From Bacteroidota bacterium (GTDB lineage Bacteria > Bacteroidota > Bacteroidia > Chitinophagales > Chitinophagaceae), in the NCBI GenBank assembly GCA_018267625.1, contig JAFDYC010000110.1, positions 1 through 64,000 of the forward strand: a stretch of 64,000 bases of DNA, written 5' to 3'. The first letter of the stretch is position 1; each line of letters opens with the position of its first letter. Of this stretch, positions 44,720 to 54,377 are shown in pieces. The position numbers and the translations under genes are program-made. The notes beneath the pieces are model-generated. The model ran no database searches. It was not told the origin of the DNA and saw only the letters and a list, made by a program, of their open reading frames with translations.

Positions 44720-45742
44720 ATGGCTCTAGACCTTACAAATAAGTCTGTTTTAATCACTGGAGGTACAGGCTCATTGGGGAAAGCATTAACGAAAACGATT
44801 CTTACTCGTTGGCCTAATATAAAACGATTGGTCATTTATTCCCGTGATGAGCAGAAGCAGTTTCAGATGGCGTTTGAATATCCGGATAGTAAGTATCCGA
44901 ACATTCGGTTTTTTATTGGCGATGTGCGTGATTATGACCGGCTTAAGCGGGCGTTTAAAGGGATAGATTACGTTATCCATGCTGCGGCAATGAAACATGT
45001 GCCGATAGCAGAGTACAATCCGGATGAATGCGTTAAGACAAATGTCAATGGGGCGGAAAATGTAATCCGCGCTACATTAGAGACTTCAGTTCAAGGTGTT
45101 GTTGCGCTTTCTACCGACAAGGCATGTGCGCCCATTAATTTGTATGGTGCCACTAAACTGACTTCGGACAAGCTGTTTATAGCGGCTAATAATATCAGGG
45201 GTGACAACCCGGTCAAGTTTTCCGTGGTTCGGTATGGCAATGTGATGGGGTCCAATGGTTCTGTCATGCCTTTCTTCCTGAAGCGCAGGCATTCCGGGGT
45301 GATTCCGATAACGGATCCCAATATGACCCGCTTCAATATCTCGTTGGATGAAGGGGTGAATATGGTGCTACATGCTTTGGAGACTGCCTGGGGTGGTGAG
45401 TTGTTTGTACCTAAAATTCCCTCGTATCGCATCACGGATGTGGCAACGGCCATTGCTCCCGACTGTACTCAGGAAGTGATTGGCATCCGGCCCGGTGAAA
45501 AGGTACACGAGGAAATGATAACACCTTCTGACTCATTTACTACCTATGACTTGGGTAAGTACTACGTCATTCTGCCCCAAACAACTAACTGGAAGCTGGA
45601 TGATTTTATCCGGCAATTTGACGCCAAAAAAGTACCCGTTGGCTTCAAGTATAATTCCGGCGAAAACGACGAGTGGCTTGATGTCCCTAGCTTACGTCGG
45701 TTGATTCGTGAACATGTAGATCCAGAATTTAATGTTTCCTAA
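44720..45742 (+). CDS. pseB: UDP-N-acetylglucosamine 4,6-dehydratase (inverting)
   Basis: First step of CMP-pseudaminic acid synthesis: dehydration with C5 inversion of UDP-GlcNAc. The 340-residue short-chain dehydrogenase-type protein has the nucleotide loop TGGTGSLGKAL, YSRDEQKQFQM, HAAAMKHVPIAEYNP, STDKACAPINLYGATKL with the Tyr/Lys pair, and RYGNVMGSNGSVMP. These are PseB marks and separate it from retaining dehydratases. pseC starts 11 bp inside its 3' end. Confidence 0.95.
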   Translation: MALDLTNKSVLITGGTGSLGKALTKTILTRWPNIKRLVIYSRDEQKQFQMAFEYPDSKYPNIRFFIGDVRDYDRLKRAFKGIDYVIHAAAMKHVPIAEYNPDECVKTNVNGAENVIRATLETSVQGVVALSTDKACAPINLYGATKLTSDKLFIAANNIRGDNPVKFSVVRYGNVMGSNGSVMPFFLKRRHSGVIPITDPNMTRFNISLDEGVNMVLHALETAWGGELFVPKIPSYRITDVATAIAPDCTQEVIGIRPGEKVHEEMITPSDSFTTYDLGKYYVILPQTTNWKLDDFIRQFDAKKVPVGFKYNSGENDEWLDVPSLRRLIREHVDPEFNVS

Positions 45743-46913
45743 TATACTTAAAGCAGAATTTGCTGCTATTCACTATGGAAAGCAGCACATTACCGATGAG
45801 GACATCGCAGCCGTTGCAACTACTCTTCGCTCCGATTACCTGACCCAGGGGCCGAAAATTGCTGAGTTCGAGTCGGCATTTGCAGAGTATGTGGGTGCTA
45901 AATACGCTGTGGCAGTAGCAAATGGTACGGCCGCCTTGCATTTGTGTACGCTAGCACTTGGCGTAAACGAAGGCAGTAAGGTGATTACAACACCGATAAC
46001 TTTTGCAGCCTCAGCCAATTGCGTACGTTATTGTGGTGGCCAAGTTGTGTTCGCAGACATAGACCCCGAGACGGCCACACTGGATATTGATAAGGTTCGT
46101 GACTGGCTCAGCGAGGCCCCGAAAGGAACTTACGCTGGAATTATTCCGGTTGATTTTGCCGGTTATGCCGTCAATCTGGAAGCTTTTCGTAGTCTGGCCG
46201 ATGAATATGGCTTGTGGATTATTGAAGATGCTTGTCATGCACCGGGTGGCTTCTTTACGGATAGTCAGGGTATTCGGCAGCATTGCGGAAATGGAACGTT
46301 TGCTGACCTGGCCATTTTCTCCTTTCACCCGGTGAAACACATAGCCTGTGGAGAAGGGGGCGCAATTACTACGAATAGTAAGGAGTTGTATGAGAAACTG
46401 CTGATGTTGCGGACGCATGGTATTACCAAAGACCCAGCCCTGATGCATGAAAATCATGGCGGCTGGTATATGGAAATGCAGGAATTGGGCTATAACTACC
46501 GGCTTACTGATTTTCAAGCTGCCTTAGGCTTGTCGCAATTGAAGCGTGCAGACGAAGGACTGGCCCGCCGAAGGGAAATTGCGAAACGTTATGATGAGGC
46601 TTTTGCCAACACAAAGGTTCTCCCACTTACGCCGCCGCAGGATGGTGGACATGCCTATCACTTATATGTGATTCAGGTTGCCGACCGGAAGGGTTTATAC
46701 GACTACCTACGCAGCAAAAATATTTTTGCCCAGGTGCATTATATACCTACTCATTTAATGCCTTATTACCAGCAGTTTGGGTATAAGAATGGCGATTTCC
46801 CGCTTGCAGAATCATATTACAGACAATGTTTGAGCCTGCCTATGTATCCAACTCTAACTCATGAGGAGCAGGATTATGTGATAAGTCAGACCAAATCATT
46901 TTGTAGTCAATAG
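45732..46913 (+). CDS. pseC: UDP-4-amino-4,6-dideoxy-N-acetyl-beta-L-altrosamine transaminase
   Basis: Second step: PLP-dependent transfer of an amino group to C4 of the PseB product. The 393-residue DegT/AHBA-fold enzyme has ITDEDIAAVATTLRSDYLTQGP, ANGTAALHL, IIEDACHAPGG and the PLP lysine K202 in FHPVKHIACGEGG. The first ~10 residues (MFPNILKAEF) go beyond the usual PseC start, but no better start codon is seen; it overlaps pseB by 11 bp. A 124-bp gap to pseG follows. Confidence 0.94.
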   Translation: MFPNILKAEFAAIHYGKQHITDEDIAAVATTLRSDYLTQGPKIAEFESAFAEYVGAKYAVAVANGTAALHLCTLALGVNEGSKVITTPITFAASANCVRYCGGQVVFADIDPETATLDIDKVRDWLSEAPKGTYAGIIPVDFAGYAVNLEAFRSLADEYGLWIIEDACHAPGGFFTDSQGIRQHCGNGTFADLAIFSFHPVKHIACGEGGAITTNSKELYEKLLMLRTHGITKDPALMHENHGGWYMEMQELGYNYRLTDFQAALGLSQLKRADEGLARRREIAKRYDEAFANTKVLPLTPPQDGGHAYHLYVIQVADRKGLYDYLRSKNIFAQVHYIPTHLMPYYQQFGYKNGDFPLAESYYRQCLSLPMYPTLTHEEQDYVISQTKSFCSQ

Positions 46914-47037
46914 GTTGTCGAACTTACTATGCTTGCATGAGAAATCATGAAATTAATAAATGAGCAACTTAATAGTATTTTTGAAATCATTGTTAGTTAA
47001 GTGAGTAATACTTCGATTTCAGTAAAATTCTTTTGTG

Positions 47038-48066
47038 ATGGCCATTGAATTGAATAAACCACTTCTTGTCCTCCGAGCAGATGGAAGTGAGCTAATTGGG
47101 CTTGGACATATTTATCGATGCATTGCACTAGCAGATATCTTGCATGACCTGTTTGAAGTTCATTTTTATTCCAGATTGATAACCGCGACAGTTAGTAGTG
47201 AAATCCTCCGGTACTGTGACAGATATTTTGAATTGCCTTCAAATGTTGATTATGTTGATGAAGCCAGGTTATGGGTAAATGGCTTTAGTGGATCAGAGAT
47301 TGTTGTATTAGATGGATATCAATTTACTAATGCGTATCAATCTGAACTCTACACCAAGGTTAAGAAGCTGATTTGCATAGACGACATTAACGTTGAAGAC
47401 TTTTGCGCTGATGGGGTCATAAATCACGTAATTGGAACAAGTAATGTTGAAATGAAGCGGCTCAACTCTACCCAGTTATTTCTTGGAGCTGATTTTGCAA
47501 TCCTTCGTAAGCAATTCTTATTGGCTGCACTTGAAAGCAGATATCAGCCACCTGCGCATAAGACCTTTTTTGTCGCAATGGGTGGTGCTGACCTGCATAA
47601 CGCAACGCTGTCAATACTTATGACACTCCTTGTTTCATATCCATCTGCAACATGTCATATTGTGCTTGGCAAGGCATACTCGCATCGAAACACGTTGGAT
47701 TCGTTTGGTAATTTCCAAAATATCCAATTTCATGTGGGTATTGAAGCAGATGAATTAATTAAGCTATTGGGTTCTTCTTCTTTAGCTATTTGTCCTGCAA
47801 GTACTATCTCATATGAAGTGATGTGCTTAAACATTCCGTTAGTGACAGGATATATATCAGACACTCAGAAGCATGTAGCAGTTAAATACCAGGATTATGG
47901 TATAGCATTAAACGTTGGGTCCCTGTTATCTGCTGATACAGCCTTGATTAACGCAATAAATTATTTGGAATGTAATTTTCACGAAATGGTTCAAGCTCAA
48001 AAACGATTTTTTCATGGTCAATCACTTTCTAATTTAAGAAGCATCTTTAAATCAATGGCAGCATGA
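47038..48066 (+). CDS. pseG: UDP-2,4-diacetamido-2,4,6-trideoxy-beta-L-altropyranose hydrolase
   Basis: Fourth step: removes UDP from the bis-acetamido sugar. The 342-residue GT-B-like protein has RADGSELIGLGHIYRCIALADIL (PseG start with the catalytic-type histidine in GLGH), VVLDGYQF, FVAMGGAD and the SLAICPASTISYEV motif. Start ATG at 47038; a GTG three bases earlier is possible. The gene is very AT-rich. A TATTTTTG box at 46976-46983 may be an internal promoter. It overlaps pseH as ATGA. Confidence 0.9.
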   Translation: MAIELNKPLLVLRADGSELIGLGHIYRCIALADILHDLFEVHFYSRLITATVSSEILRYCDRYFELPSNVDYVDEARLWVNGFSGSEIVVLDGYQFTNAYQSELYTKVKKLICIDDINVEDFCADGVINHVIGTSNVEMKRLNSTQLFLGADFAILRKQFLLAALESRYQPPAHKTFFVAMGGADLHNATLSILMTLLVSYPSATCHIVLGKAYSHRNTLDSFGNFQNIQFHVGIEADELIKLLGSSSLAICPASTISYEVMCLNIPLVTGYISDTQKHVAVKYQDYGIALNVGSLLSADTALINAINYLECNFHEMVQAQKRFFHGQSLSNLRSIFKSMAA

Positions 48067-48557
48067 TTGCACTTGTTCCATTTGGGGAATCGCATTTAGA
48101 TAATACATTTCACTGGTTGTCATCCAACAGATTACAGGTGGAATTTTTGCTTCGGCGCAATATATCATATGAAGAGCATGTTACTTGGTTTGAGCACTAC
48201 AAAGCAGATGAATCACAAAAAATTTTCGCAATTGAGTACGATGGTTTACATTGTGGGAATTGTGGGTTTAAGTTAATTAATCATATTGATAGCAAGGCAG
48301 AACTATGGATTTATTTAGGTGAATCTTACTTGGAAGGGAAGGGTATTGCATTTCAATCCCTGACGAAGCTAGTTAATATTGGTTTTTCCGTAATTGGCCT
48401 TCGCAAAATATACCTACATGTAGCTGATTTTAATACCAAGGCGCTTAGTTTGTATAGAAAATTTGGATTCCAGGAAGAAGGGAAATTTGTCAATGATTTT
48501 TTTATTGACAACCAATATATTAGCATATTTAGATTATACATAGCTAAAGATAGATAA
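48063..48557 (+). CDS. pseH: UDP-4-amino-4,6-dideoxy-N-acetyl-beta-L-altrosamine N-acetyltransferase
   Basis: Third step: acetylates the C4 amino group using acetyl-CoA. The 164-residue GNAT protein fits PseH in length and in HWLSSNRLQVEFLLRRNISYEEHVTWF, the GNCGFKLINHIDSKAELWIYLG strands and GLRKIYLHVADFNTKALSLYRKFGF-type motif B. Identity as PseH rests on both sequence style and position. It overlaps pseG (ATGA) and the next gene (TAATG). Confidence 0.88.
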   Translation: MIALVPFGESHLDNTFHWLSSNRLQVEFLLRRNISYEEHVTWFEHYKADESQKIFAIEYDGLHCGNCGFKLINHIDSKAELWIYLGESYLEGKGIAFQSLTKLVNIGFSVIGLRKIYLHVADFNTKALSLYRKFGFQEEGKFVNDFFIDNQYISIFRLYIAKDR

Positions 48558-49324
48558 TGACAAAGAAAATTGCAATAATGCAACCAACTTTTAACTCTTG
48601 GTTGGGCTTGTTTGATATGATTGACAAGGTAGATACTTTTGTATTTTATGATGATGTGCAGTTGACAAAACGAAGTTGGCAGGTGCGTAATAGAATTTTA
48701 ACAACAAACGGAGAGTTGTTTCTCACTATTCCTATAACAAAGAGTGCCCACCGCGATGAAATTTTAATTTTATCCGCTGAAATTAATTATAAGGAAAATT
48801 GGATGGACAAACACATAAAATCAATAGAAATGGCATACAAAAAATGCCCATTTTATTTCGAAGTATTTGAGGTTCTTGAACAACATTATCAAGAGAAAAT
48901 TAAAACGCTTTCTGAATTCAACTGCTCATTGATCAACAGAATCTTAAGTAAGATTGGCATCAATACTAATACTTTACGGTCTTCCGATTTATTTAGAATT
49001 GAAGGCACAAAAGATTCACGACTTGTAAATATATGCAAATCATTGGGTGCATCTACATACCTTTCTGCATGCGGTTCCGCTAATTATATCGAGTTACTTA
49101 GCCCTGGTGGCGAATTCACTAAACACGGAATTAATTTACTTTACCACAATTACTCTATACAAAGCTATCCTCAAATTCAAACAAACAAATTCGTTCCTTA
49201 TATGGGAATATTTGACCTACTGTTTAACGTTGGTTTTAATGAAGCATTGGCATATATCAGAAAGGGAAGGGAAGAGGATTACGGGTATCTCGAATACAGG
49301 AAAACGGTATTAAATATTGATTAA
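48557..49324 (+). CDS. WbqC family protein in the pse operon
   Basis: A 255-residue WbqC protein with the classic opening IAIMQPTFNSWLGLFDMIDKVDTFVFYDDVQ, then TKRSWQVRNRILTTNGELFLTIPI and the C-terminal YLSACGSANYIE segment. Family members sit in sugar clusters, but the reaction is not firmly assigned. Its start codon shares a base with the pseH stop, and pseI follows after 9 bp, so it is embedded in the pathway; it may modify an acyl group or the sugar (inference). A second WbqC gene is at 29877. Very AT-rich. Confidence 0.9.
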   Translation: MTKKIAIMQPTFNSWLGLFDMIDKVDTFVFYDDVQLTKRSWQVRNRILTTNGELFLTIPITKSAHRDEILILSAEINYKENWMDKHIKSIEMAYKKCPFYFEVFEVLEQHYQEKIKTLSEFNCSLINRILSKIGINTNTLRSSDLFRIEGTKDSRLVNICKSLGASTYLSACGSANYIELLSPGGEFTKHGINLLYHNYSIQSYPQIQTNKFVPYMGIFDLLFNVGFNEALAYIRKGREEDYGYLEYRKTVLNID

Positions 49325-49333
49325 TCTACATTT

Positions 49334-50374
49334 ATGCAAATTGAATCTTCAAAGATATCAAGGAACAAGCCGCCCTTCATTATTGCCGAAATGTCCGGCA
49401 ATCACAATCGTTCGCTGGAGCGGGCGATGACGATTGTAAAGGCGGCTGCGGATGCAGGGGCTCACGCGCTCAAGTTGCAAACGTACACACCGGATTCCCT
49501 CACGATTGATCATCGAGGTGGGCTGTTCGACATTAACGATCCGAATTCGCTTTGGGTAGGGCGCAACTTGTATGAGCTATATCAAGAAGCTCGCACACCC
49601 TATGAATGGCACAAGCCCTTGTTTGACTACGCGAAGGAATTGGGAATCATTATTTTTTCCACTCCTTTTGATGCGGAAGCAGTAGATTTGTTGGAAGATT
49701 TAGGGGCACCTGCGCATAAAATTGCTTCTTTTGAAAACAATCATTATCCGCTGTTAAAGAAAGTAGCAGCGACGGGTAAGCCGATCATTATGTCTACAGG
49801 TGTGTCGTCGCTTGAGAATTTGTGCGGTGCGGTTGAAATTTTGCGAACAGGCGGGTGCAAAGATCTGGCACTCCTGAAGTGTACCAGCACCTATCCTTCT
49901 ACACCGGAAAACACCAATCTGAGAACCATCCCACACATGCGGGAATTGTTTGGTTGTGAGGTAGGCCTGTCGGATCATACAATGGGGATAGGGGCTGCAG
50001 TAGCCGCGGTAGCTTTGGGCGCTACAGTCATTGAAAAGCACTTTTGCCTTAGCCGGGCAGAAGGTGGCGTGGACAGCGCTTTTTCATTGGAACCACATGA
50101 GCTAAAAGCCTTGGTGGTAGAAACCGAACGTGCATGGCAATCGCTGGGTAAAGTGCAATACGGAATTCAAGAGGCGGAACGCAAGAGCTTGAATTACAAG
50201 AGGTCTATTTATGTGGTAAAGGATATTCAGGAAGGGGAAGAATTTTCAATTGAAAATGTAGCCATTATCCGTCCCGGAGATGGCATGGAACCGAAGTACA
50301 TTGAAGGCATACTTGGCCGCACGGCTCGGACAGCCATAAAACGGGGCACTGCCTTGACTTGGGAACTGATTTAA
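49334..50374 (+). CDS. pseI: Pseudaminic acid synthase
   Basis: Fifth step: condenses the free bis-acetamido sugar with phosphoenolpyruvate. The 346-residue protein has the NeuB-like barrel (FIIAEMSGNHNRSLERAM, HALKLQTYTPDSLTI, STPFDAEAVDLLEDLGAPAHKIASFE, MSTGVSSLENL, LKCTSTYPSTPENTNL, GLSDHTMGIG) and a C-terminal SAF antifreeze-like domain (RRSIYVVKDIQEGEEF-type, GRTARTAIKRGTAL). The NHNRSLERA and SFENNH marks fit PseI over NeuB. GC is higher than in the genes just before. Confidence 0.94.
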   Translation: MQIESSKISRNKPPFIIAEMSGNHNRSLERAMTIVKAAADAGAHALKLQTYTPDSLTIDHRGGLFDINDPNSLWVGRNLYELYQEARTPYEWHKPLFDYAKELGIIIFSTPFDAEAVDLLEDLGAPAHKIASFENNHYPLLKKVAATGKPIIMSTGVSSLENLCGAVEILRTGGCKDLALLKCTSTYPSTPENTNLRTIPHMRELFGCEVGLSDHTMGIGAAVAAVALGATVIEKHFCLSRAEGGVDSAFSLEPHELKALVVETERAWQSLGKVQYGIQEAERKSLNYKRSIYVVKDIQEGEEFSIENVAIIRPGDGMEPKYIEGILGRTARTAIKRGTALTWELI

Positions 50375-50391
50375 ACCTTTCTATACTTCGC

Positions 50392-51084
50392 ATGAAAAAG
50401 TCAATAGCTATTATTACGGCGCGTGGCGGAAGCAAGAGGATTCCACGAAAGAATATCAAAAGCTTTTCCGGGAAGCCGATCATCTGTTACTCCATTGAAG
50501 CAGCCCTCAGCTCCGGAATATTTGATACTGTAATGGTTTCCACTGACGACGAAGAGATTGCGACAGTAGCAAAGCAAGCGGGGGGCGAAGTTCCTTTTTT
50601 GCGTTCGGCGGGCGCATCAAACGATTTTGCTACAACGGCAGACGTGTTGGCGGAGGTGTTGGAGCAGTACCAAGCAATTGGACAATCGTTTCAATACAGT
50701 TGCTGTATTTATCCAACGGCGCCTTTTGTCACTGCTGATAAGTTAAAAACTGCATTTGAAATACTACAACAAACTCATGCAGATTCCGTAATACCGGTAA
50801 CGCGATTTAGTTTTCCAATATGGCGCTCTTTTCATATGAAGGAAGGAAAATTGGAGTATAACTGGCCAGAACATGCCAAGACGCGTTCCCAGGATCTCCC
50901 CGCCTCGTTTCATGACTGCGGGCAATTTTACTTCTTCGATACCGCGAAATTCATAGAAACCAAATCGTTGGTTTCTGCGAACACTTTTGGGATTGAAGTA
51001 CCGGAATCGGAGGTGCAGGATATTGACAATGAGGAAGATTGGAAAATTGCAGAAATGAAGTATTCCATGTATCATAACCGATAG
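50392..51084 (+). CDS. pseF: CMP-pseudaminic acid cytidylyltransferase
   Basis: Last activation step: joins CMP to pseudaminic acid. The 230-residue protein has the nucleotide-binding ITARGGSKRIPRKNIK motif, GKPIICYSIEAAL, VMVSTDDEEIA and the ending EVQDIDNEEDWKIAEM. Start at ATG 50392 (MKKSIAIITARG), 17 bp after the pseI stop. Confidence 0.93.
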   Translation: MKKSIAIITARGGSKRIPRKNIKSFSGKPIICYSIEAALSSGIFDTVMVSTDDEEIATVAKQAGGEVPFLRSAGASNDFATTADVLAEVLEQYQAIGQSFQYSCCIYPTAPFVTADKLKTAFEILQQTHADSVIPVTRFSFPIWRSFHMKEGKLEYNWPEHAKTRSQDLPASFHDCGQFYFFDTAKFIETKSLVSANTFGIEVPESEVQDIDNEEDWKIAEMKYSMYHNR

Positions 51085-51087
51085 AAG

Positions 51088-52041
51088 TTGGGCATATCAG
51101 CACTAATCATTGGATGCGGCAATATCGGTGCATTATACGACTTGGATGCACCAGAGAAAGTATGGACACATGCCAAAGCCTTTTCACTTTGTAAGAAATT
51201 AAGATTCACTATAGCAGATACGAATGAAGTTTCTTTAAAGAAAGTATCGCAACGGTATGATGTTCAAGTTGCTACTTTGTCGAAAGATTTTGACTATTCT
51301 CGATACGATATAGTCAGTATTACAACACCTACGTCGACCCATTTTGATTATCTGAAGCTTGCATTGACGCAAAATGTACCGGTAGTAATCTGCGAAAAGC
51401 CCGTAGCTGCAAGCGCTGACGATCTGGATCGGTTGCTCCAGTTTTATGGTCAGTCGCGTAGTCGGGTGTTGGTGAATTACATCCGAAGGTTTCAGCCGGC
51501 ATTTACTGTTTTGAAACTCCGATTGGCATCAGTCATTCAAGCTGATACGTGTGTCGCCATTGTCATAAAATATCAGCGAGGCTTCCTCAATAATGGTGGT
51601 CATGCCTTCGACCTGCTCGAATTTTTATTTGATAAGCCGTTTCTGTTCGAAAGATTCGAGATACAATCAGCAGTCTTTGATGCATTTGAGCATGATCCCA
51701 CAATAACCGGCACTTGTCATTTTGGTGAAATTCCGGTTAGTATTATCGGGGTGGCAGCTGCGTCATATCCCGTTTTTGAAATAGAACTATTCTTTCGCAA
51801 TCAGAAGATTGTAGTCTGTCATAGCGGCGATGAGGTACGATACTATGAAACTTCTGAGCAATCATCGCAGTTAAGCGAAAATTTGAAGTTGAGGCAGAGC
51901 GACATTTTAAAACAATATATGGTGCCGGTAGTGATACAAGCACTGGTACTATTGAAAAACGAATATTATCCCGATAACTTTCAACAGGCGGCACAACTCA
52001 ACCGGCGAATGGTAAATTTGCTGCCTTTAAATGCCAAGTAA
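51088..52041 (+). CDS. Gfo/Idh/MocA family oxidoreductase (TTG start)
   Basis: A 317-residue NAD(P)-dependent oxidoreductase. The Rossmann loop IIGCGNIGALYD is at the N-terminus, then ITTPTSTHFDYLKLAL and the family lysine in ICEKPVAAS, and an EPR-like GGHAFDLLEFL segment. It starts with TTG three bases after the pseF stop; no ATG or GTG is near. With the aminotransferase that follows, it could build a further amino sugar or alter the nonulosonic acid (inference). Confidence 0.88.
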   Translation: MGISALIIGCGNIGALYDLDAPEKVWTHAKAFSLCKKLRFTIADTNEVSLKKVSQRYDVQVATLSKDFDYSRYDIVSITTPTSTHFDYLKLALTQNVPVVICEKPVAASADDLDRLLQFYGQSRSRVLVNYIRRFQPAFTVLKLRLASVIQADTCVAIVIKYQRGFLNNGGHAFDLLEFLFDKPFLFERFEIQSAVFDAFEHDPTITGTCHFGEIPVSIIGVAAASYPVFEIELFFRNQKIVVCHSGDEVRYYETSEQSSQLSENLKLRQSDILKQYMVPVVIQALVLLKNEYYPDNFQQAAQLNRRMVNLLPLNAK

Positions 52042-52050
52042 GCACAAGAC

Positions 52051-53352
52051 ATGTCAAAAAAGCTGGCTATCAATGGAGGTACTCCAATTCGTACCAAACT
52101 ATTTCCTGCCTACAACACAATTTCTGAGGAAGAGAAAAAGGCCGTACTGCAAGTACTGGATTCAGGCAACCTTTCACAATATCTAGGCGCATGGACTCAT
52201 GACTTTTTGGGTGGACCAACCGTCAGAAAGTTTGAGGAAACTTGGTGCGCTGCTTTTGGTGTCAAACACGCCGTTTCGATTAATTCGAACACTTCAGGAT
52301 TGTTTACAGCGATGGGTGCAATCGGCATCCAGCCCGGCGATGAAGTTATTGTGTCCCCCTATTCTATGTCGGCCAGCGCAATCGCACCCTTGGTATATGG
52401 TGGCATTCCTGTTTTTGCAGATATACATCCCGATACTTTTTGCATGGATCCCAGAAGTATCGAGGCAAGGATTACGCATCGGACAAAAGCTATTGTTGTA
52501 GTACACATATTTGGCCATCCTGCTGATATGGATTCAATAATGGCAATTGCTAAAAAGCATAACCTAATTGTAGTAGAAGACTGTGCGCAGGCTCCGATGG
52601 GAAAATATAAAGGTCGGTATGTGGGCAGTATAGGAGACTTGGGAGTATTCAGCCTGAACTATCACAAGCACATCCATACGGGTGAGGGCGGGGTCATCAC
52701 GACAAATAACGCCAGCCTGGCCGAACGCTGCCAGATGATTCGAAATCATGCCGAGAATATAGTAGGCCCCAAAGGAGTGACGGATCTTACTAACCTTATT
52801 GGTTACAACTATAGGATGACGGAAATTGAATGCGCAATCGGCATTGAACAAATTAAGAAGTTGCCCGGACTGCTGGCGCAGCGCTTAGAGAATGTTGCAT
52901 TTTTGAATGATAGTTTTGCTGCCTTCCCGGCATTTGAAATTTTGCCGACTCTGTCCGATGGTTCGGTAAATACCTACTACGTGTACCCGATAAAATTCAA
53001 CAAAGAGATTGCGGGGATACACCGGAATAAGTTCGTGGATGCACTCAAGGCAGAAATTCCATCCGCAGTACTGCGGGAAACGGCTCCGCTGGTTGGTGCG
53101 GGATATGTCAAGCCGCTATATCTACAACCGATTTATCAACAAAAGGCTGCTTGGGCCTATAATCCCAAATTGTACGAAGGGCATGTGGATTATAGCGCCG
53201 GTATCTGCCCCGTTACGGAACAAATGCATTTCGATGTACTCTTCACCCACGAATATATGCGTCCGGGTATGACCAGGGAGGACATGCAGGACGTAGTCAA
53301 TGCCTGTGACAAAATATTCAGCAATATTGACGAGCTAAGGGAAGCGAAATAA
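52051..53352 (+). CDS. DegT/DnrJ/EryC1/StrS family aminotransferase
   Basis: A 433-residue PLP enzyme. LAINGGTPIRTKLFPAYN is the opening of the StrS-like/scyllo-inosose branch; SINSNTSGLFTAMGA, VVEDCAQAPMGKYKG and the PLP lysine K206 in LNYHKHIHTGEGG are present. The substrate is probably a keto sugar made by the Gfo/Idh enzyme just upstream (10 bp apart). The next gene shares a base with its stop (TAATG). Confidence 0.92.
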   Translation: MSKKLAINGGTPIRTKLFPAYNTISEEEKKAVLQVLDSGNLSQYLGAWTHDFLGGPTVRKFEETWCAAFGVKHAVSINSNTSGLFTAMGAIGIQPGDEVIVSPYSMSASAIAPLVYGGIPVFADIHPDTFCMDPRSIEARITHRTKAIVVVHIFGHPADMDSIMAIAKKHNLIVVEDCAQAPMGKYKGRYVGSIGDLGVFSLNYHKHIHTGEGGVITTNNASLAERCQMIRNHAENIVGPKGVTDLTNLIGYNYRMTEIECAIGIEQIKKLPGLLAQRLENVAFLNDSFAAFPAFEILPTLSDGSVNTYYVYPIKFNKEIAGIHRNKFVDALKAEIPSAVLRETAPLVGAGYVKPLYLQPIYQQKAAWAYNPKLYEGHVDYSAGICPVTEQMHFDVLFTHEYMRPGMTREDMQDVVNACDKIFSNIDELREAK

Positions 53353-54347
53353 TGCAGCTATCACCGAATATTCAGTTGACGGGAAATGGACTAATTGTCT
53401 TTAGCGATCCTGCAGGTACTAAAGCTTGCCTTGCTCTTGCTGCCCTATTACAGAGGGAGCAACCAGAACTTTTGGTGTCCGCTTATAGCAACAAGGAATA
53501 CGATTTCTATTCCCACTGGCATACGCATGTAAACGTCGTTGAATCGCTAGACCTAAATATCTTGCCCTATCGGCCTGATTGGATATTTACAGGAACATCA
53601 TTTCCTACTTCTTCTGCATGTTTTGAAATCAAAGCAGTGGCTCAGGCAAAGACTATGAATATCCCGGTGTATTCATTTGTGGACCATTGGACAAACATGA
53701 GGCTTCGTTTTGAGCTGCAACATTCACTTGTATTACCCGACCGGATATTTGTGCTTGATGAGACCGCAAAGAAAATTGCCATACAAAGTGGGCTGCCTGC
53801 CGAGACATTGGCAATTCTTCAAAATCCATATTTAACATATATTGCCAAATGTTGGAGGCCGGAGCTTTCCTCATTAGAAATATTAGAGGCTGCAGGTTCC
53901 ATTCACCCAACTGGATCATATATACTTTACGCTCCTGACCCCATTTCTCTCCGCAATCAGGATGGGAAATGGGGTTTCGATGAATGCAGCGCACTGCGGG
54001 ATATTGCTTCCGCGTGGCCAAAAAGTACCGATGCTACCTTGGTGGTAAAAGCCCATCCGCTACAGCCGATGGGACCTATACTGCAAGTAGCTAAGCAAGC
54101 TGCCAACACGAACAACATTCAAATCCTATTTGCGCCGCCGGTGGACAATCTTGAACTTGCCCATGCAGCCGCACTAGTAATCGGGATGCATTCAAACTTC
54201 CTTATTGAAGCTGCCGCATTAGGGAAGTGTCCAGTTCGATACTTCCCGAATTCGGACGAGTTAGATGCAATAGCTCACTTGGATATTGGAATTAAAGTGA
54301 GTAGTATAGATGGCCTACGGAAGGAAATTAATAAGTTCATTTTATAA
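53352..54347 (+). CDS. Orphan GT-B-like glycosyltransferase candidate (HP motif)
   Basis: A 331-residue cytosolic protein that I cannot place in a named family. The overall pattern is GT-B-like: GTSFPTSSACFEIKAVAQAK and PVYSFVDHWTNM in the first half, then LVVKAHPLQPMGP and VIGMHSNFLIEAAALGKCPV in the second. The HP motif and the later Ser region are also seen in bacterial sialyltransferases and polysaccharide transferases. Its position behind a full CMP-pseudaminic acid pathway makes it a candidate for transferring or handling that sugar (inference). Confidence 0.6.
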   Translation: MQLSPNIQLTGNGLIVFSDPAGTKACLALAALLQREQPELLVSAYSNKEYDFYSHWHTHVNVVESLDLNILPYRPDWIFTGTSFPTSSACFEIKAVAQAKTMNIPVYSFVDHWTNMRLRFELQHSLVLPDRIFVLDETAKKIAIQSGLPAETLAILQNPYLTYIAKCWRPELSSLEILEAAGSIHPTGSYILYAPDPISLRNQDGKWGFDECSALRDIASAWPKSTDATLVVKAHPLQPMGPILQVAKQAANTNNIQILFAPPVDNLELAHAAALVIGMHSNFLIEAAALGKCPVRYFPNSDELDAIAHLDIGIKVSSIDGLRKEINKFIL

Positions 54348-54377
54348 ATAGCGTGATTTATATTTATCATTAATTTT

